From: a bacterium
Lineage (GTDB): Bacteria > Myxococcota_A > Bradymonadia > UBA7976 > UBA1532
Length of the DNA stretch: 64,000 nucleotides
NCBI GenBank assembly: GCA_030427205.1
Contig: JAUHXC010000006.1
Location: 62,001 to 126,000 of the forward strand
Direction: 5' to 3'
Numbering within the stretch: the first letter of the stretch is position 1; each line of letters begins with the position of its first letter. Position numbers and translations under genes: made by a program. Below are positions 50,153 through 58,008 of the stretch, piece after piece. The notes under the pieces are model-generated. The model was not told the origin of the DNA. It did not search any database and worked only from the letters and a program-made list of their open reading frames with translations.

Positions 50153-50529
50153 GCCCCGGTCGACCGAGCGGGAACGCCCGGGTGGTTCTGTCGGGCCGCG
50201 AGACGCATGCCATCGGATCGATGGTATGGTCCATCACACCATGACAGGCTGTCTTGTTACATGATGCCATCTCCCCACTATGCCATGGCATGGCTTCCCA
50301 TCACTCCATGGCATGACTCCGGGGCCGGCCGGGCCCACCGCTGGCAGCCCCTCGGCACGGACGCAGACCCTCGGCACGCGGCCTTCGGCCGATTCGACGC
50401 CCCCGCCGCCGAGAATGGTCATGGCCGTCCAGAAGTGGAGAGGAGAGTCGGGCGGCTGGACGGTTGCCGCTGCCCGGACCGGCGGGCTATGGGTTCGAGG
50501 TGCAGGCCCACGATACCTGAGGTGGACCC
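50153..50529. other. Spacer with ATGCCAT-type repeats and palindromes
   Basis: This 377-base gap is less GC-rich at 50205-50320. It contains the perfect palindrome ATGCCATGGCAT (50280-50291), a second CCATGGCATG (50306-50315), and several looser CCATC/ATGGT copies in both directions before them. No gene is visible. The repeated half-sites could bind a regulator or be remnants of small repeats. Confidence 0.5.
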
Positions 50530-51555
50530 ATGGCCAGATCGACCCATACGCCGGTGGACCGCGCGCTGCTCGCGCGCATCGCCGATGAGCTGGGCGCCGC
50601 GTCGGCGGAGCTCGAGTCGGCGATTCAAGACCTGTGGAGCGGCTACGGGCAGGTATGCCGCGTCCGGCTCGTGGGCGGCCCGGCGGAGACGGTCGTGGCC
50701 AAGGTGGTGGCGGCGCCCGGCGCGGGCGGTCGGCATCCGCGGGGGTGGAACAGCGACCGCTCCAACGCGCGCAAGCTGCGCTCGTATGGCATCGAGCGTG
50801 TGTTCTATGAGCGCTACGCTGGCGAGTTGGGCGCGGCGTGCCGGGTGGCGCGCTGGTTCGGCGGGTTCGAGACGCCGACCGGGTTCTGCTTCTTGCTCGA
50901 AGACCTCGACGCGGCCGGCTTCGCCGAGCGGCGGCGGCGCGTCGGCCACGGGGAGCTGCTGGCGTGTATTGGCTGGCTGGCGCGCTTTCACGCGCGGACG
51001 CTGTGCATGGCGCCCGACGGGCTGTGGCCCCAGGGCACGTATTGGCACTTGCAGACGCGCCCGGACGAGCTGGCGGCGATGCGGAACCGGCGCCTGCAGG
51101 CCGCCGCGCCGGCGCTGGATCGCTGTCTGCGCGACGCCCGGTGGCGCTGCCTGGTGCACGGCGACGCCAAGCTGGCCAACTTCTGCTTCTCGGGCGGCGC
51201 GGGCGGCGTCGCCGCGGTGGATTTTCAATACGTGGGCGGCGGCGTCGGCGTGCAGGATGTGGCCTATCTGCTGAGCAGCGCGCTGAGCGAGGGCGAGTGC
51301 CAGCGGCGGGCGGCGGGCTATGTGGACGCCTACTTCGAAGCGCTGGCGGTGCCGCTGGCCGAGTCGCTGCAGTTCGCGGTGCTCGACGAGGTCGAGGCCG
51401 AGTGGCGCGCGCTGTATCCCGTGGCCTGGGCCGACTTCGTGCGGTTCTTGGATGGCTGGGCGCCAGGGCACCAGAAGCTGCACGGCTACAGCTTGGCTCA
51501 GACCGAGGCGGCGCTGGCCCATGCGGCGGTGGCGCAGTCGATGCGCGGCGGATGA
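50530..51555 (+). CDS. CHK/APH-type phosphotransferase
   Basis: A 341-residue protein with GAGGTGG upstream of ATG 50530. It has the aminoglycoside/choline-kinase-like fold: a hinge segment CFLLEDLDAAGF, Brenner catalytic motif LVHGDAKLANF at about residue 216, and metal motif AVDFQYVGGG at about residue 233. It is closest in pattern to the EcKinase/CHK group (ecdysteroid 22-kinase-like) that phosphorylates small alcohols. The substrate is unknown and an antibiotic role is only one option. It has no operon partners. Confidence 0.85.
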   Translation: MARSTHTPVDRALLARIADELGAASAELESAIQDLWSGYGQVCRVRLVGGPAETVVAKVVAAPGAGGRHPRGWNSDRSNARKLRSYGIERVFYERYAGELGAACRVARWFGGFETPTGFCFLLEDLDAAGFAERRRRVGHGELLACIGWLARFHARTLCMAPDGLWPQGTYWHLQTRPDELAAMRNRRLQAAAPALDRCLRDARWRCLVHGDAKLANFCFSGGAGGVAAVDFQYVGGGVGVQDVAYLLSSALSEGECQRRAAGYVDAYFEALAVPLAESLQFAVLDEVEAEWRALYPVAWADFVRFLDGWAPGHQKLHGYSLAQTEAALAHAAVAQSMRGG

Positions 51556-51885
51556 GGGCGGGTGGATCGAGGTGCTGGATCGAGGTGCCGGGCACCTGGT
51601 GGAGCGAGGTGCTGGTGGAGCGAGGTGCTGGTGGAGCGAGGTGCTGGTGGAGCGAGGTGCCGGGCACATGGCGGAGCGCGGCGCCCCGCGCAGGCAGGCA
51701 GGCTGTCCGCATGTCGCGCGCGTCGAGCCGCTCGTCGCTTCCGACCGCGCGTATCGGCGCGCGATTGTGCCGGCCGCCGGGCAGCGGTAGGCTGAGCGTC
51801 ATGTCAGCCTCTTCGCCTGCACGGGTCTCTCCACATCTCATCCCTATCGAGCGGGTCGCGCCCGCTCGTCACGATGAGGTGCGAC
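51556..51885. other. Spacer containing short tandem repeats
   Basis: Four 16-base copies of GTGGAGCGAGGTGCTG start at 51599, 51615, 51631 and 51647; the last differs at one base. They are nested in longer GATCGAGGTGC/CCGGGCAC repeats that begin at about 51570. The remainder up to 51885 has no gene. The array follows the CHK-kinase stop directly. Confidence 0.75.
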
Positions 51886-52227
51886 ATGGAGAAGCCGAAG
51901 ACGCGGGCCGCCCGTAGGGCCGCGACCCGCCGGATCATCGCTCGCCGCGTACGGGACGCGCGGCGCATGGCGTCGGACGGTGAAGAGTTCGGGTGGTCCG
52001 ACGAGCCGGGGCGGTTCGCGGACGATACCTACCTGTGCTGCGGCTGCCGCAAGCGGCGCAAGGGCGAGCCCCGCCGCGGCGCGGGCATGTGCGGCGCCGG
52101 CGCGCGGGCGTGGGTCTATCGCGATCGGGCGACCAACCGCGCCTTGGCTGTGCTCGCCCGCCGGGGCGATCTGTCGGACGGGTCCCTCGATCTCGTTCTG
52201 CGTCGATTCGATGAGCCGCGGCGGTAG
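51886..52227 (+). CDS. Small basic Cys-containing protein
   Basis: About 113 residues from ATG 51886 (GAGGTG six bases upstream); ATG 51874 is possible. Residues 1-30 are Arg-rich. YLCCGCRKRRKGEPR and GAGMCGAG give a C-C-x-C...C set that could bind a metal. The function is unrecognised. It may be a nucleic-acid-binding small protein. It is isolated from its neighbours. Confidence 0.58.
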   Translation: MEKPKTRAARRAATRRIIARRVRDARRMASDGEEFGWSDEPGRFADDTYLCCGCRKRRKGEPRRGAGMCGAGARAWVYRDRATNRALAVLARRGDLSDGSLDLVLRRFDEPRR

Positions 52228-52260
52228 CCCTGAGGCGCGGGGTCGAGGCATGCCGACGAT

Positions 52261-53094
52261 TCACTGCTGGTCGCAGTGTCCCTCGCCGTCGATGTGGCCC
52301 AGGGTGGCGGTCTGGGCGGCGATGAAGGCCCACAGGTCGTCGATCGAGCGGCTGCCGACCTGGTAGCGGCTCTCGGCGGAGATGTCGCGGGCTTCGAGCT
52401 CGGCCCGGGTGATCTCGCCGTCGCCGTCGCCGTCGCTGGCGGCGATGAGGTCGAAGACCACCTGCGGTTCGCCGCTGTCGAGGTCGTCGTAGAGCAGGTG
52501 GTCGGCGTGAATGGTCAGCTCGGCCGCCGCTTCGCCGCCGTCGACGACCCGGGCGTCGATCTCGCAGGCGCTGTAGCGGGTGGTCTCGGCGAAGCCCCAG
52601 GCGAAGGTGCGCACCTCGCCGGCGCGCTCGGCGCGGCCCTGGGCGTAGACCGCCAGGCCCTCGTCGCGCATGTAGGCCACGTCGGCCTCGCTGGCGTTGC
52701 CCGCGGTGGGGGCGGCGGCGGGCGCGATGGTGTAGTCGAGCGCGCTGTACTGCGCGGCGGGCAGGTCGAGGGTGACGACGGGGTGCCCCGCGCCGCCGGA
52801 TGTGCGGGCGAGGTCGAAGACCCGGGCGGTGTCGTCGCGCGCCTCGCCGGGGATCTCGACGGCGGCGACGACGATCAGGAAGCGCTCGAAGGTGACCGTC
52901 CAGCCGTCTTCGACGCAGCCGTCGCAGCCCGGCTCGCCGGCGGGGATGCCCTCTTCGATGAACTCTTCGCCGTAGATCGTGATGGCGAGGCGGCCTTGTC
53001 CGGCGCCGGTGTCGTCGTCACAGGCGATGGTCGGCGCGGCGAGGGCGGCCAGGGCGAGCGCGGCCAGGGCGCGGGTCGGATTGCGGGTGCTCAT
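52261..53094 (-). CDS. EF-hand-bearing predicted lipoprotein
   Basis: A 277-residue exported protein; signal RALAALALAALAAPTIAC. The body is beta-rich (RLAITIYGEEF, WTVTFERFLIVVAAVE, VVTLDLPAAQYSALDYTI), reminiscent of surface metal-uptake partners. A single EF-hand loop DGDGDGEITRAEL is near residue 220. CDGC is near residue 57. ATG 53094 overlaps the preceding gene's stop (ATGA). It is the last of four genes headed by the TonB receptor, so a surface or periplasmic role in metal uptake is inferred. Confidence 0.75.
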   Translation of the reverse strand: MSTRNPTRALAALALAALAAPTIACDDDTGAGQGRLAITIYGEEFIEEGIPAGEPGCDGCVEDGWTVTFERFLIVVAAVEIPGEARDDTARVFDLARTSGGAGHPVVTLDLPAAQYSALDYTIAPAAAPTAGNASEADVAYMRDEGLAVYAQGRAERAGEVRTFAWGFAETTRYSACEIDARVVDGGEAAAELTIHADHLLYDDLDSGEPQVVFDLIAASDGDGDGEITRAELEARDISAESRYQVGSRSIDDLWAFIAAQTATLGHIDGEGHCDQQ

Positions 53095-53873
53095 CGGATG
53101 TCCTCCGGGGTCGAGCCATAGTGATCGTGGGTTTGCAGGGTGCGCTTGAGTCGGTTGACCAGGCCGTCGGCGATGCCGTCGATGTGGCCGTCTCCGTCGG
53201 TATCGAGCGCGGCGAAGTCGAGGCCGTCGAAGACCGTGTCGCCCTCGAAGGGGTCGGTGAGCTGCAGCGCGACGGGCAGCGGATCGCCGCCTTCGACGGC
53301 GCGGGCGGGGCAGGGCGCCCCGTAGACCCGGCGGTCGGTATCTTGCGGTACGGCGACGGCGAGCTGCCAGCGCTCGGCGCCGCGCTCGATCGTCGCTTCG
53401 AGGTAGAGGTTGGCCCCGACGAGCGGGTCGTCGGGTTCGAGGCCGTCGGCCGCGGCGGCGGTGCCCAGGCCGAAGTCGACCCCGTCGATGGCGCCGGGCA
53501 GCACGGTCGCGAAGCCCGGCTCGCCGCCGGTGATCCAGTCGACGATGTGCCGGCCGGGCAGCTCGCCGCGCACGGCGCCGCCGGCGGCGTGGCCCGGGTG
53601 GGCGTGGGCCGCGCCGACGAGCCACGAGACGGGTGCGGGCAGGGGGCGAGCGGCGTGGGCCTCGCCGCCGACGGTGAACTCCAAGTCGACGAGCAGCTGG
53701 CGGGCGGCGGTCACGGTGACGGTGTAGCCCAGGTCGGTCGTGGCGACCGGCTCGAGAGCCAGGGCGACGACGGGCACCGCGATGGGTATCGCGTCGAGGC
53801 TCTGCTCGCCGCAGCCGCCGAGCGGGGCGGCGAAGACAATGGTGGCGCAGACTGCGCCGGTGAAGATGCGCAC
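53091..53873 (-). CDS. Predicted lipoprotein of the TonB-receptor operon
   Basis: About 260 residues from GTG 53873 (GGAGGA just upstream). Signal FTGAVCATIVFAAPLGGC. Features include a His-rich loop (AAHAHPGHAAGG) at about residue 90, ANLYLEATIERGAERWQLAV, and an EF-hand-like DTDGDGHIDG near residue 235. These suggest metal binding. No family is recognised. It lies 110 bases after the His-rich membrane protein gene and overlaps the next gene by four bases. Confidence 0.72.
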   Translation of the reverse strand: MRIFTGAVCATIVFAAPLGGCGEQSLDAIPIAVPVVALALEPVATTDLGYTVTVTAARQLLVDLEFTVGGEAHAARPLPAPVSWLVGAAHAHPGHAAGGAVRGELPGRHIVDWITGGEPGFATVLPGAIDGVDFGLGTAAAADGLEPDDPLVGANLYLEATIERGAERWQLAVAVPQDTDRRVYGAPCPARAVEGGDPLPVALQLTDPFEGDTVFDGLDFAALDTDGDGHIDGIADGLVNRLKRTLQTHDHYGSTPEDIR

Positions 53874-53983
53874 GGGTCCTCCGATGCCGACGGCGCACGG
53901 GGGCCGTCGACGCACGGGCGTCCGCGGCGCTCAGGCCCGGCGGCGCCCGGTGATCTTGATTCGGTGAATGGCGGAGGTGCCGT

Positions 53984-54421
53984 TCAGGCGGGCGGGGCGC
54001 GGGCGCGGGCGGCGGCGTGGTGCCGGTGGCCGCGCAGCGGATGGTAGACCGGCGGGCGCACAGCGGGCGCCGCGGGCGGGCCACGCAGGGCGCGGCGGGG
54101 CAGCAGTATCGGGGTCGGCGGCGGCGGCGCCAGCGCGAGGTGGGCCGCGCCGCCGTCGCCGTGATGGGTCGGGTGCGGGTCGCGCTCGGGGTCGTCGGTC
54201 GGGTGGCTGTGCCCGTCGGCGTCGTGGGTATGCCCGCCCGGATGCGGGTGACGGTGCGGGTGCGCATGCCGCGGGGCGCCGGCCTCGACGAAGACCACCG
54301 CGCCGTCGGGGGTGTGGTGGTGGTCGGGCTGGTGCAGGGCCATGTGGGCCAGCGGGCCGACCACGAACGCGGTCACCGCGAGCGGGATCAGCCACTCGAC
54401 CAGCAGGCGGCGGGCGCGCAT
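53984..54421 (-). CDS. His-rich single-span membrane protein
   Basis: A 145-residue protein. ATG 54421 overlaps the TonB-receptor stop (ATGA). One membrane segment is at about 8-28 (LIPLAVTAFVVGPLAHMAL). The next 55 residues carry about 20 histidines, for example HPHRHPHPGGHTH, followed by a Pro/Ala/Arg tail. The His cluster implies binding of Zn, Ni, Co or Cu in the periplasm. Together with the receptor it points to a metal-handling operon. Confidence 0.75.
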   Translation of the reverse strand: MRARRLLVEWLIPLAVTAFVVGPLAHMALHQPDHHHTPDGAVVFVEAGAPRHAHPHRHPHPGGHTHDADGHSHPTDDPERDPHPTHHGDGGAAHLALAPPPPTPILLPRRALRGPPAAPAVRPPVYHPLRGHRHHAAARARAPPA

Positions 54422-56448
54422 CACCAGCGCACGCTGACGCCCAGCCGCAGCTGCCGCGGCGCGCCGGCGAAGCCGTGGATCGCCGGCAGCGCGCTGCGCG
54501 GCTGGCTGCGATCCCACCACGAGGCGAAGCGATATTCGCCCTCGCGCCACGCCGTATCGAAGATGTTCTCCACCGCCAGCTCGGCGGTCAGATCGGTGGC
54601 GCCGGCCCGCCAGCGCCAGCCGACGGCGGCGTCGACCACCAGCGCGGGCGCGGCTTCGGCCCCGTCGCCGAGGGGCCGCGGGCCCAGGCCGAGCAGCGAG
54701 AGCCCGCCGCCGATGCCCGACCCGTGCTCGACGGCGGCTTCGAGCCGGCCGAGCAGCGCCGGCACGCCGGGGATGGGCCCGCCGTCGGCGAACCCGGCGT
54801 CGACCGCCGCGCCGCCGACGCTCAGGTGCAGCCAGGGCCAGGGGTCGAAGGCGCCGTCCAGCTCGACGCCGACCCGCCGGGTCGCGCCGCGCTCGACGTT
54901 GGTCGCCGAGACGTGGTCGTAGATCTGCTCGCGCTCGATGCCGACGGCGAACGCGGCGGCGGTGATGCTCACCCGGTCGTCGGGCAGCCAGCGCGCGCCC
55001 AGCTCGCCGTGGTCGGCCGTGGTCACCGCTGCGCGGCCTCCGCCGTAGACCGCCGCCGGGGCATCGGCGACCGCCGGCGAGCGCACGGTGGCCCGCGCCT
55101 CGGGCGGGCGTATACCGCGGCCGTAGGCGGCGAAGAGCAGCCAGTCACCCAGCGCGGCCCGCCCGCGCACCCGGGGGACCACGGCCAGCAGCGTCTGCTC
55201 GCCGGCGGCGTCGGTGCCGCGGTCGTCGACGTCGAACCGCCACGCCGCCGCCCGCGCGCCGCCTTCGAACGACAGCCAGGGCCACGGCCGGAAGCGCACC
55301 GCGGCGGCCAGCGCGGCCCGCTGGCGGGTGGCCCGCAGGTCGCGCTCCGCCGCGCCGAGCTGACCGTCGTCGGCCAGCGATACCTGCCGCTGGGCGTAGT
55401 CGTCGACGGCGCCGTCGAGCGCGCCGAGCAGGCGCCACCGCGGGCCGAGCCGCCAGCGCAGGCGCCCGTCGAAGCCCGCCGAGAACGCGCCGTGGGTCTG
55501 GCGGTGGCCGTCGCCCAGCTCGGGGTCGCGCAGGTAGCCGGTGAAGCGCTCGTCGAGCTGCAGGCTGCGCCCCTGGGCCCAGACGCCGCCGTCGATGCGC
55601 AGGCGTTCGATACGCGTCGCCAGCCGCACCCCGCCCATGACGCGCCGGGCGAGGCCGCCGGTATCGTCGCTGTAGCTGTCGGTGAGCCCGACGCGCCCGG
55701 CGTCGACGTCGTCGAGGCGGATCGCCGTCGGCAGGCCGAAGTCGGCGTGGGTCACCGCGCCGAAGCCGGTGATGTCGACCGCGCCGACCTGCAGCGCGCC
55801 GCGCACGACCGCCACCGCCCGGCGCAGGTCGCGGTTCTGGCCGAAGCCGCTGTCGTGGGTGGCCGCCGCCGCCATCAGCGTCTCGTCGGTCGCCCAGCGG
55901 GCCAGCCCGCGGACGCGTCCGGTGGTGCCGCCTTGCAGGGCCACTTCGAGGCCGCGCTCGGCGGGCGGCACGCCCAGCTGCAGGTCGACGGTGCCGGCGG
56001 TGGCGAAGTCGCCCTGGGTCACATCGCTGACGCCGCGGGTGGCGACCAGCCCGGCGATGACCTCGGGCATGACCAGGCCCAGGTCGACGTAGCCGTGGCC
56101 GTGCACGTTGCCCGGCTCGTTGAGCGGTACGCCTTCGAGCCGCACCTCGACGTCGCTGCCGTGCAGGGCGTCGAAGCCGCGGATGTAGAACTGGTGGCCT
56201 TTGCCTTCGCTGCCGTGCTGCACGACGTAGAGCCCGGGCACGAGCTCGAGCAGCTCGTCGGCGGTGCGCGTCGGTTTGTGGGTGAGCAGGCGCTGGTCGA
56301 CGCGGTGTTCGCCCGCCGCGTCGGGCGGCGCGCGGCCGTAGACCCGCATGCGGTCGTCGTCCGCGGCGGGCGCCGGCTCGTCGCGCGCGTCGGCGTCGCG
56401 CGGCGCGAGGCCGAGCATGAGCAGCAGAATGGCGGTGCGCAGGCCCAC
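54421..56448 (-). CDS. TonB-dependent outer-membrane receptor
   Basis: About 675 residues from GTG 56448 with signal TAILLLMLGLAPRDADA; ATG 56418 is an alternative. The plug domain is clear (TADELLELVPGLYVVQHG, GKGHQFYIRGFDALHG, VRLEGVPLNEPGNVHG). It is followed by beta-barrel strands and an aromatic C-terminal residue (SVRW). The plug has several His residues (VHGHGYVD), as in metal-type receptors such as ZnuD-like ones. The downstream genes encode a His-rich membrane protein and two lipoproteins, all coupled, supporting uptake of a metal or metallophore. Confidence 0.92.
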   Translation of the reverse strand: MGLRTAILLLMLGLAPRDADARDEPAPAADDDRMRVYGRAPPDAAGEHRVDQRLLTHKPTRTADELLELVPGLYVVQHGSEGKGHQFYIRGFDALHGSDVEVRLEGVPLNEPGNVHGHGYVDLGLVMPEVIAGLVATRGVSDVTQGDFATAGTVDLQLGVPPAERGLEVALQGGTTGRVRGLARWATDETLMAAAATHDSGFGQNRDLRRAVAVVRGALQVGAVDITGFGAVTHADFGLPTAIRLDDVDAGRVGLTDSYSDDTGGLARRVMGGVRLATRIERLRIDGGVWAQGRSLQLDERFTGYLRDPELGDGHRQTHGAFSAGFDGRLRWRLGPRWRLLGALDGAVDDYAQRQVSLADDGQLGAAERDLRATRQRAALAAAVRFRPWPWLSFEGGARAAAWRFDVDDRGTDAAGEQTLLAVVPRVRGRAALGDWLLFAAYGRGIRPPEARATVRSPAVADAPAAVYGGGRAAVTTADHGELGARWLPDDRVSITAAAFAVGIEREQIYDHVSATNVERGATRRVGVELDGAFDPWPWLHLSVGGAAVDAGFADGGPIPGVPALLGRLEAAVEHGSGIGGGLSLLGLGPRPLGDGAEAAPALVVDAAVGWRWRAGATDLTAELAVENIFDTAWREGEYRFASWWDRSQPRSALPAIHGFAGAPRQLRLGVSVRW

Positions 56449-56534
56449 GCCCGATGATGACGCCCGGCCCGTGGCCCGTGCAACGGCTTTGGCGCGCGGT
56501 CGGGCCCGGGCGTGGGGTGTCGACGAATGCCGAC

Positions 56535-57209
56535 CTATTCTGCGGCGGGCTTCTCGGCGGCGGGCTTGCGGCGTCGGCGGGGCTTCTTGACCGGGGCCTC
56601 GGCCGCGCCATCGGCTGCGGGGGCCTCGGCGGCGGGCTTGCGGCGGCGGCGGGGCTTCTTGGCCGGGGCTTCGCTGGCCTCGGCGGCGGGCGTCTTGGCG
56701 GCGGGCTTGCGGCGGCGGCGGGGCTTCTTGGCCGGGGCCTCGGTCTGCGGCTCGGCGGCGGGCTCTGCGGTGACGGGCTCTGCGGCGGCGGTCTCTGCGG
56801 CGGGTGCCTGCTGCTCGGCGGCGCCGATCTCGGCTTCGACCGAGGCCTGCTCGGTCTCGGCGGGCTGCTCGGCGGTCTGCTCGGCGGCCTCCGTGGCCGG
56901 GGCGTCGTCGACGGTCTCCGTCGTGGCCTCTGCCGGCGCGTCGGCGGCCTCGTCCAGCGGGCGCAGGGCCTCGGTCAGCGCCTCGCCGGCGGCGGTGGCC
57001 GCACGACGCAGCGCGTCGAGCGTCAGCCGATCTTCCTCGAGCGGCGGGCGGACCTCGGCGTTCATCTTCTCGACGAGGGTGTCGAGGCGCGCGCGCACGG
57101 TCTGCATCTCGGGGCGGGCCCGCAGGTCGTCCATGAGCTTGCGGCCGCGCCCCTCGATGGTGTCGAGCGGCGTCTTGAAGAGGTCCTGGATGCGATCGAA
57201 ACGAGACAT
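56535..57209 (-). CDS. Basic-tailed, histone H1-like protein
   Basis: A 224-residue cytoplasmic protein from ATG 57209 (GGAG seven bases upstream). Residues 1-90 are a helical domain (RIQDLFKTPLDTIEGRGRKLM) reminiscent of PhaM/phasin-like or DUF-type coiled coils. A Glu/Ala-rich linker follows. The C-terminus holds three copies of KKPRRRRKPAA, an AT-hook/histone H1-like DNA-binding tail. It probably links a helical oligomer to DNA. It has its own strong promoter with an overlapping dyad. Confidence 0.78.
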   Translation of the reverse strand: MSRFDRIQDLFKTPLDTIEGRGRKLMDDLRARPEMQTVRARLDTLVEKMNAEVRPPLEEDRLTLDALRRAATAAGEALTEALRPLDEAADAPAEATTETVDDAPATEAAEQTAEQPAETEQASVEAEIGAAEQQAPAAETAAAEPVTAEPAAEPQTEAPAKKPRRRRKPAAKTPAAEASEAPAKKPRRRRKPAAEAPAADGAAEAPVKKPRRRRKPAAEKPAAE

Positions 57210-57259
57210 GATCGATCTCCGTGGTTGTGGCCCGGCTCCATGCCGGGGCGACGCGGCCC

Positions 57260-57323
57260 ACTATTGACGCGATGCGTTAACGCGTCAAGCGGTTTTGATG
57301 CACTGCGTCATGAAGCGCGTCAA
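57260..57323 (-). promoter_or_regulatory. Promoter and operator for the histone-like gene
   Basis: On the minus strand TTGACG (57288-57283) is followed after 17 bases by AATAGT (57265-57260), a good sigma-70 promoter about 50 bases before the ATG. The dyad TTGACGCG-N9-CGCGTCAA (57264-57288) spans the promoter. A further CGCGTCAA (57316-57323) and GCGTCA (57305) lie upstream. The pattern is that of an operator for a dimeric repressor or activator, which I cannot name. Confidence 0.7.
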
Positions 57324-57440
57324 AATGGGAAGGCGGCGGGCGGCAGCGTCTGCATCGCCGCGCCTCGGCCGTCAGCAGCATCGCGCAACCTCTGGGGGCT
57401 TCATCGGTTGAGGTGATCGATGACTTCCGGGAGGTGCGTG

Positions 57441-57952
57441 ATGCTGTGTGGTCGAATGGGTGCGCCGGGGCTGGCGCTGATTCTGGTCGTCGGATGCGGC
57501 GCCGGGTCGATGGATGACGATCTGCCCGATACGCAGGCGATGTGACCCTGCTCGCCGCGGGTCCGTCGCTGGCCTGGGCCGAGCGCCTGCCGCCGCACGA
57601 GGTCGATATGGGCGCGCCCGGCGACTGTCCCGCCGAGACGGTTCAGGTGGTGCAGGTCACCTGGCAGGGCGGCGTGACCGAGCCATCCGGCGACGAACTG
57701 GGCGTGGGCGCGCTGGCGGCCCACGGGGTGCGGATGCGCGGTCCCGACGGCGCCGAGGTCTGGATCGCGCCGATGGCCTTCGGCGACCTCGACGACGGGG
57801 ACAACAACGTCGATCTGTGCCTCGATATGGCGGGCGTGCCGCTCGAGGTGCGGGTCGAGGCCAACGCGGTGAGCGATCCCGGCCCCGCTCAGGGCGGGGC
57901 CGACCTGAACCCCGAGACATCGGTCATCGTCTACGACGGCTGGGCGCGCTGA
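57441..57952 (+). pseudogene. Lipoprotein gene, apparently split by a frameshift
   Basis: ATG 57441 (GGGAGG upstream) starts a lipoprotein (LALILVVGCGAGSMDDD) that stops after 34 residues at 57545. GTG 57542 overlaps that stop (ATGTGA) and opens 136 more residues: LPPHEVDMGAPGDCPAETVQ, then beta strands and NPETSVIVYDGWAR. The second part starts with only a weak signal-like sequence. One gene with a single-base shift near 57540 is the simplest reading. Two coupled genes or programmed frameshifting are alternatives. No paralogue is in view. Confidence 0.5.
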
Positions 57953-58008
57953 CCGCGTGACGACCAGGCCCCTCGGCGGCTCGAACAAGGGCCAGCCGAG
58001 GAGGTCGA

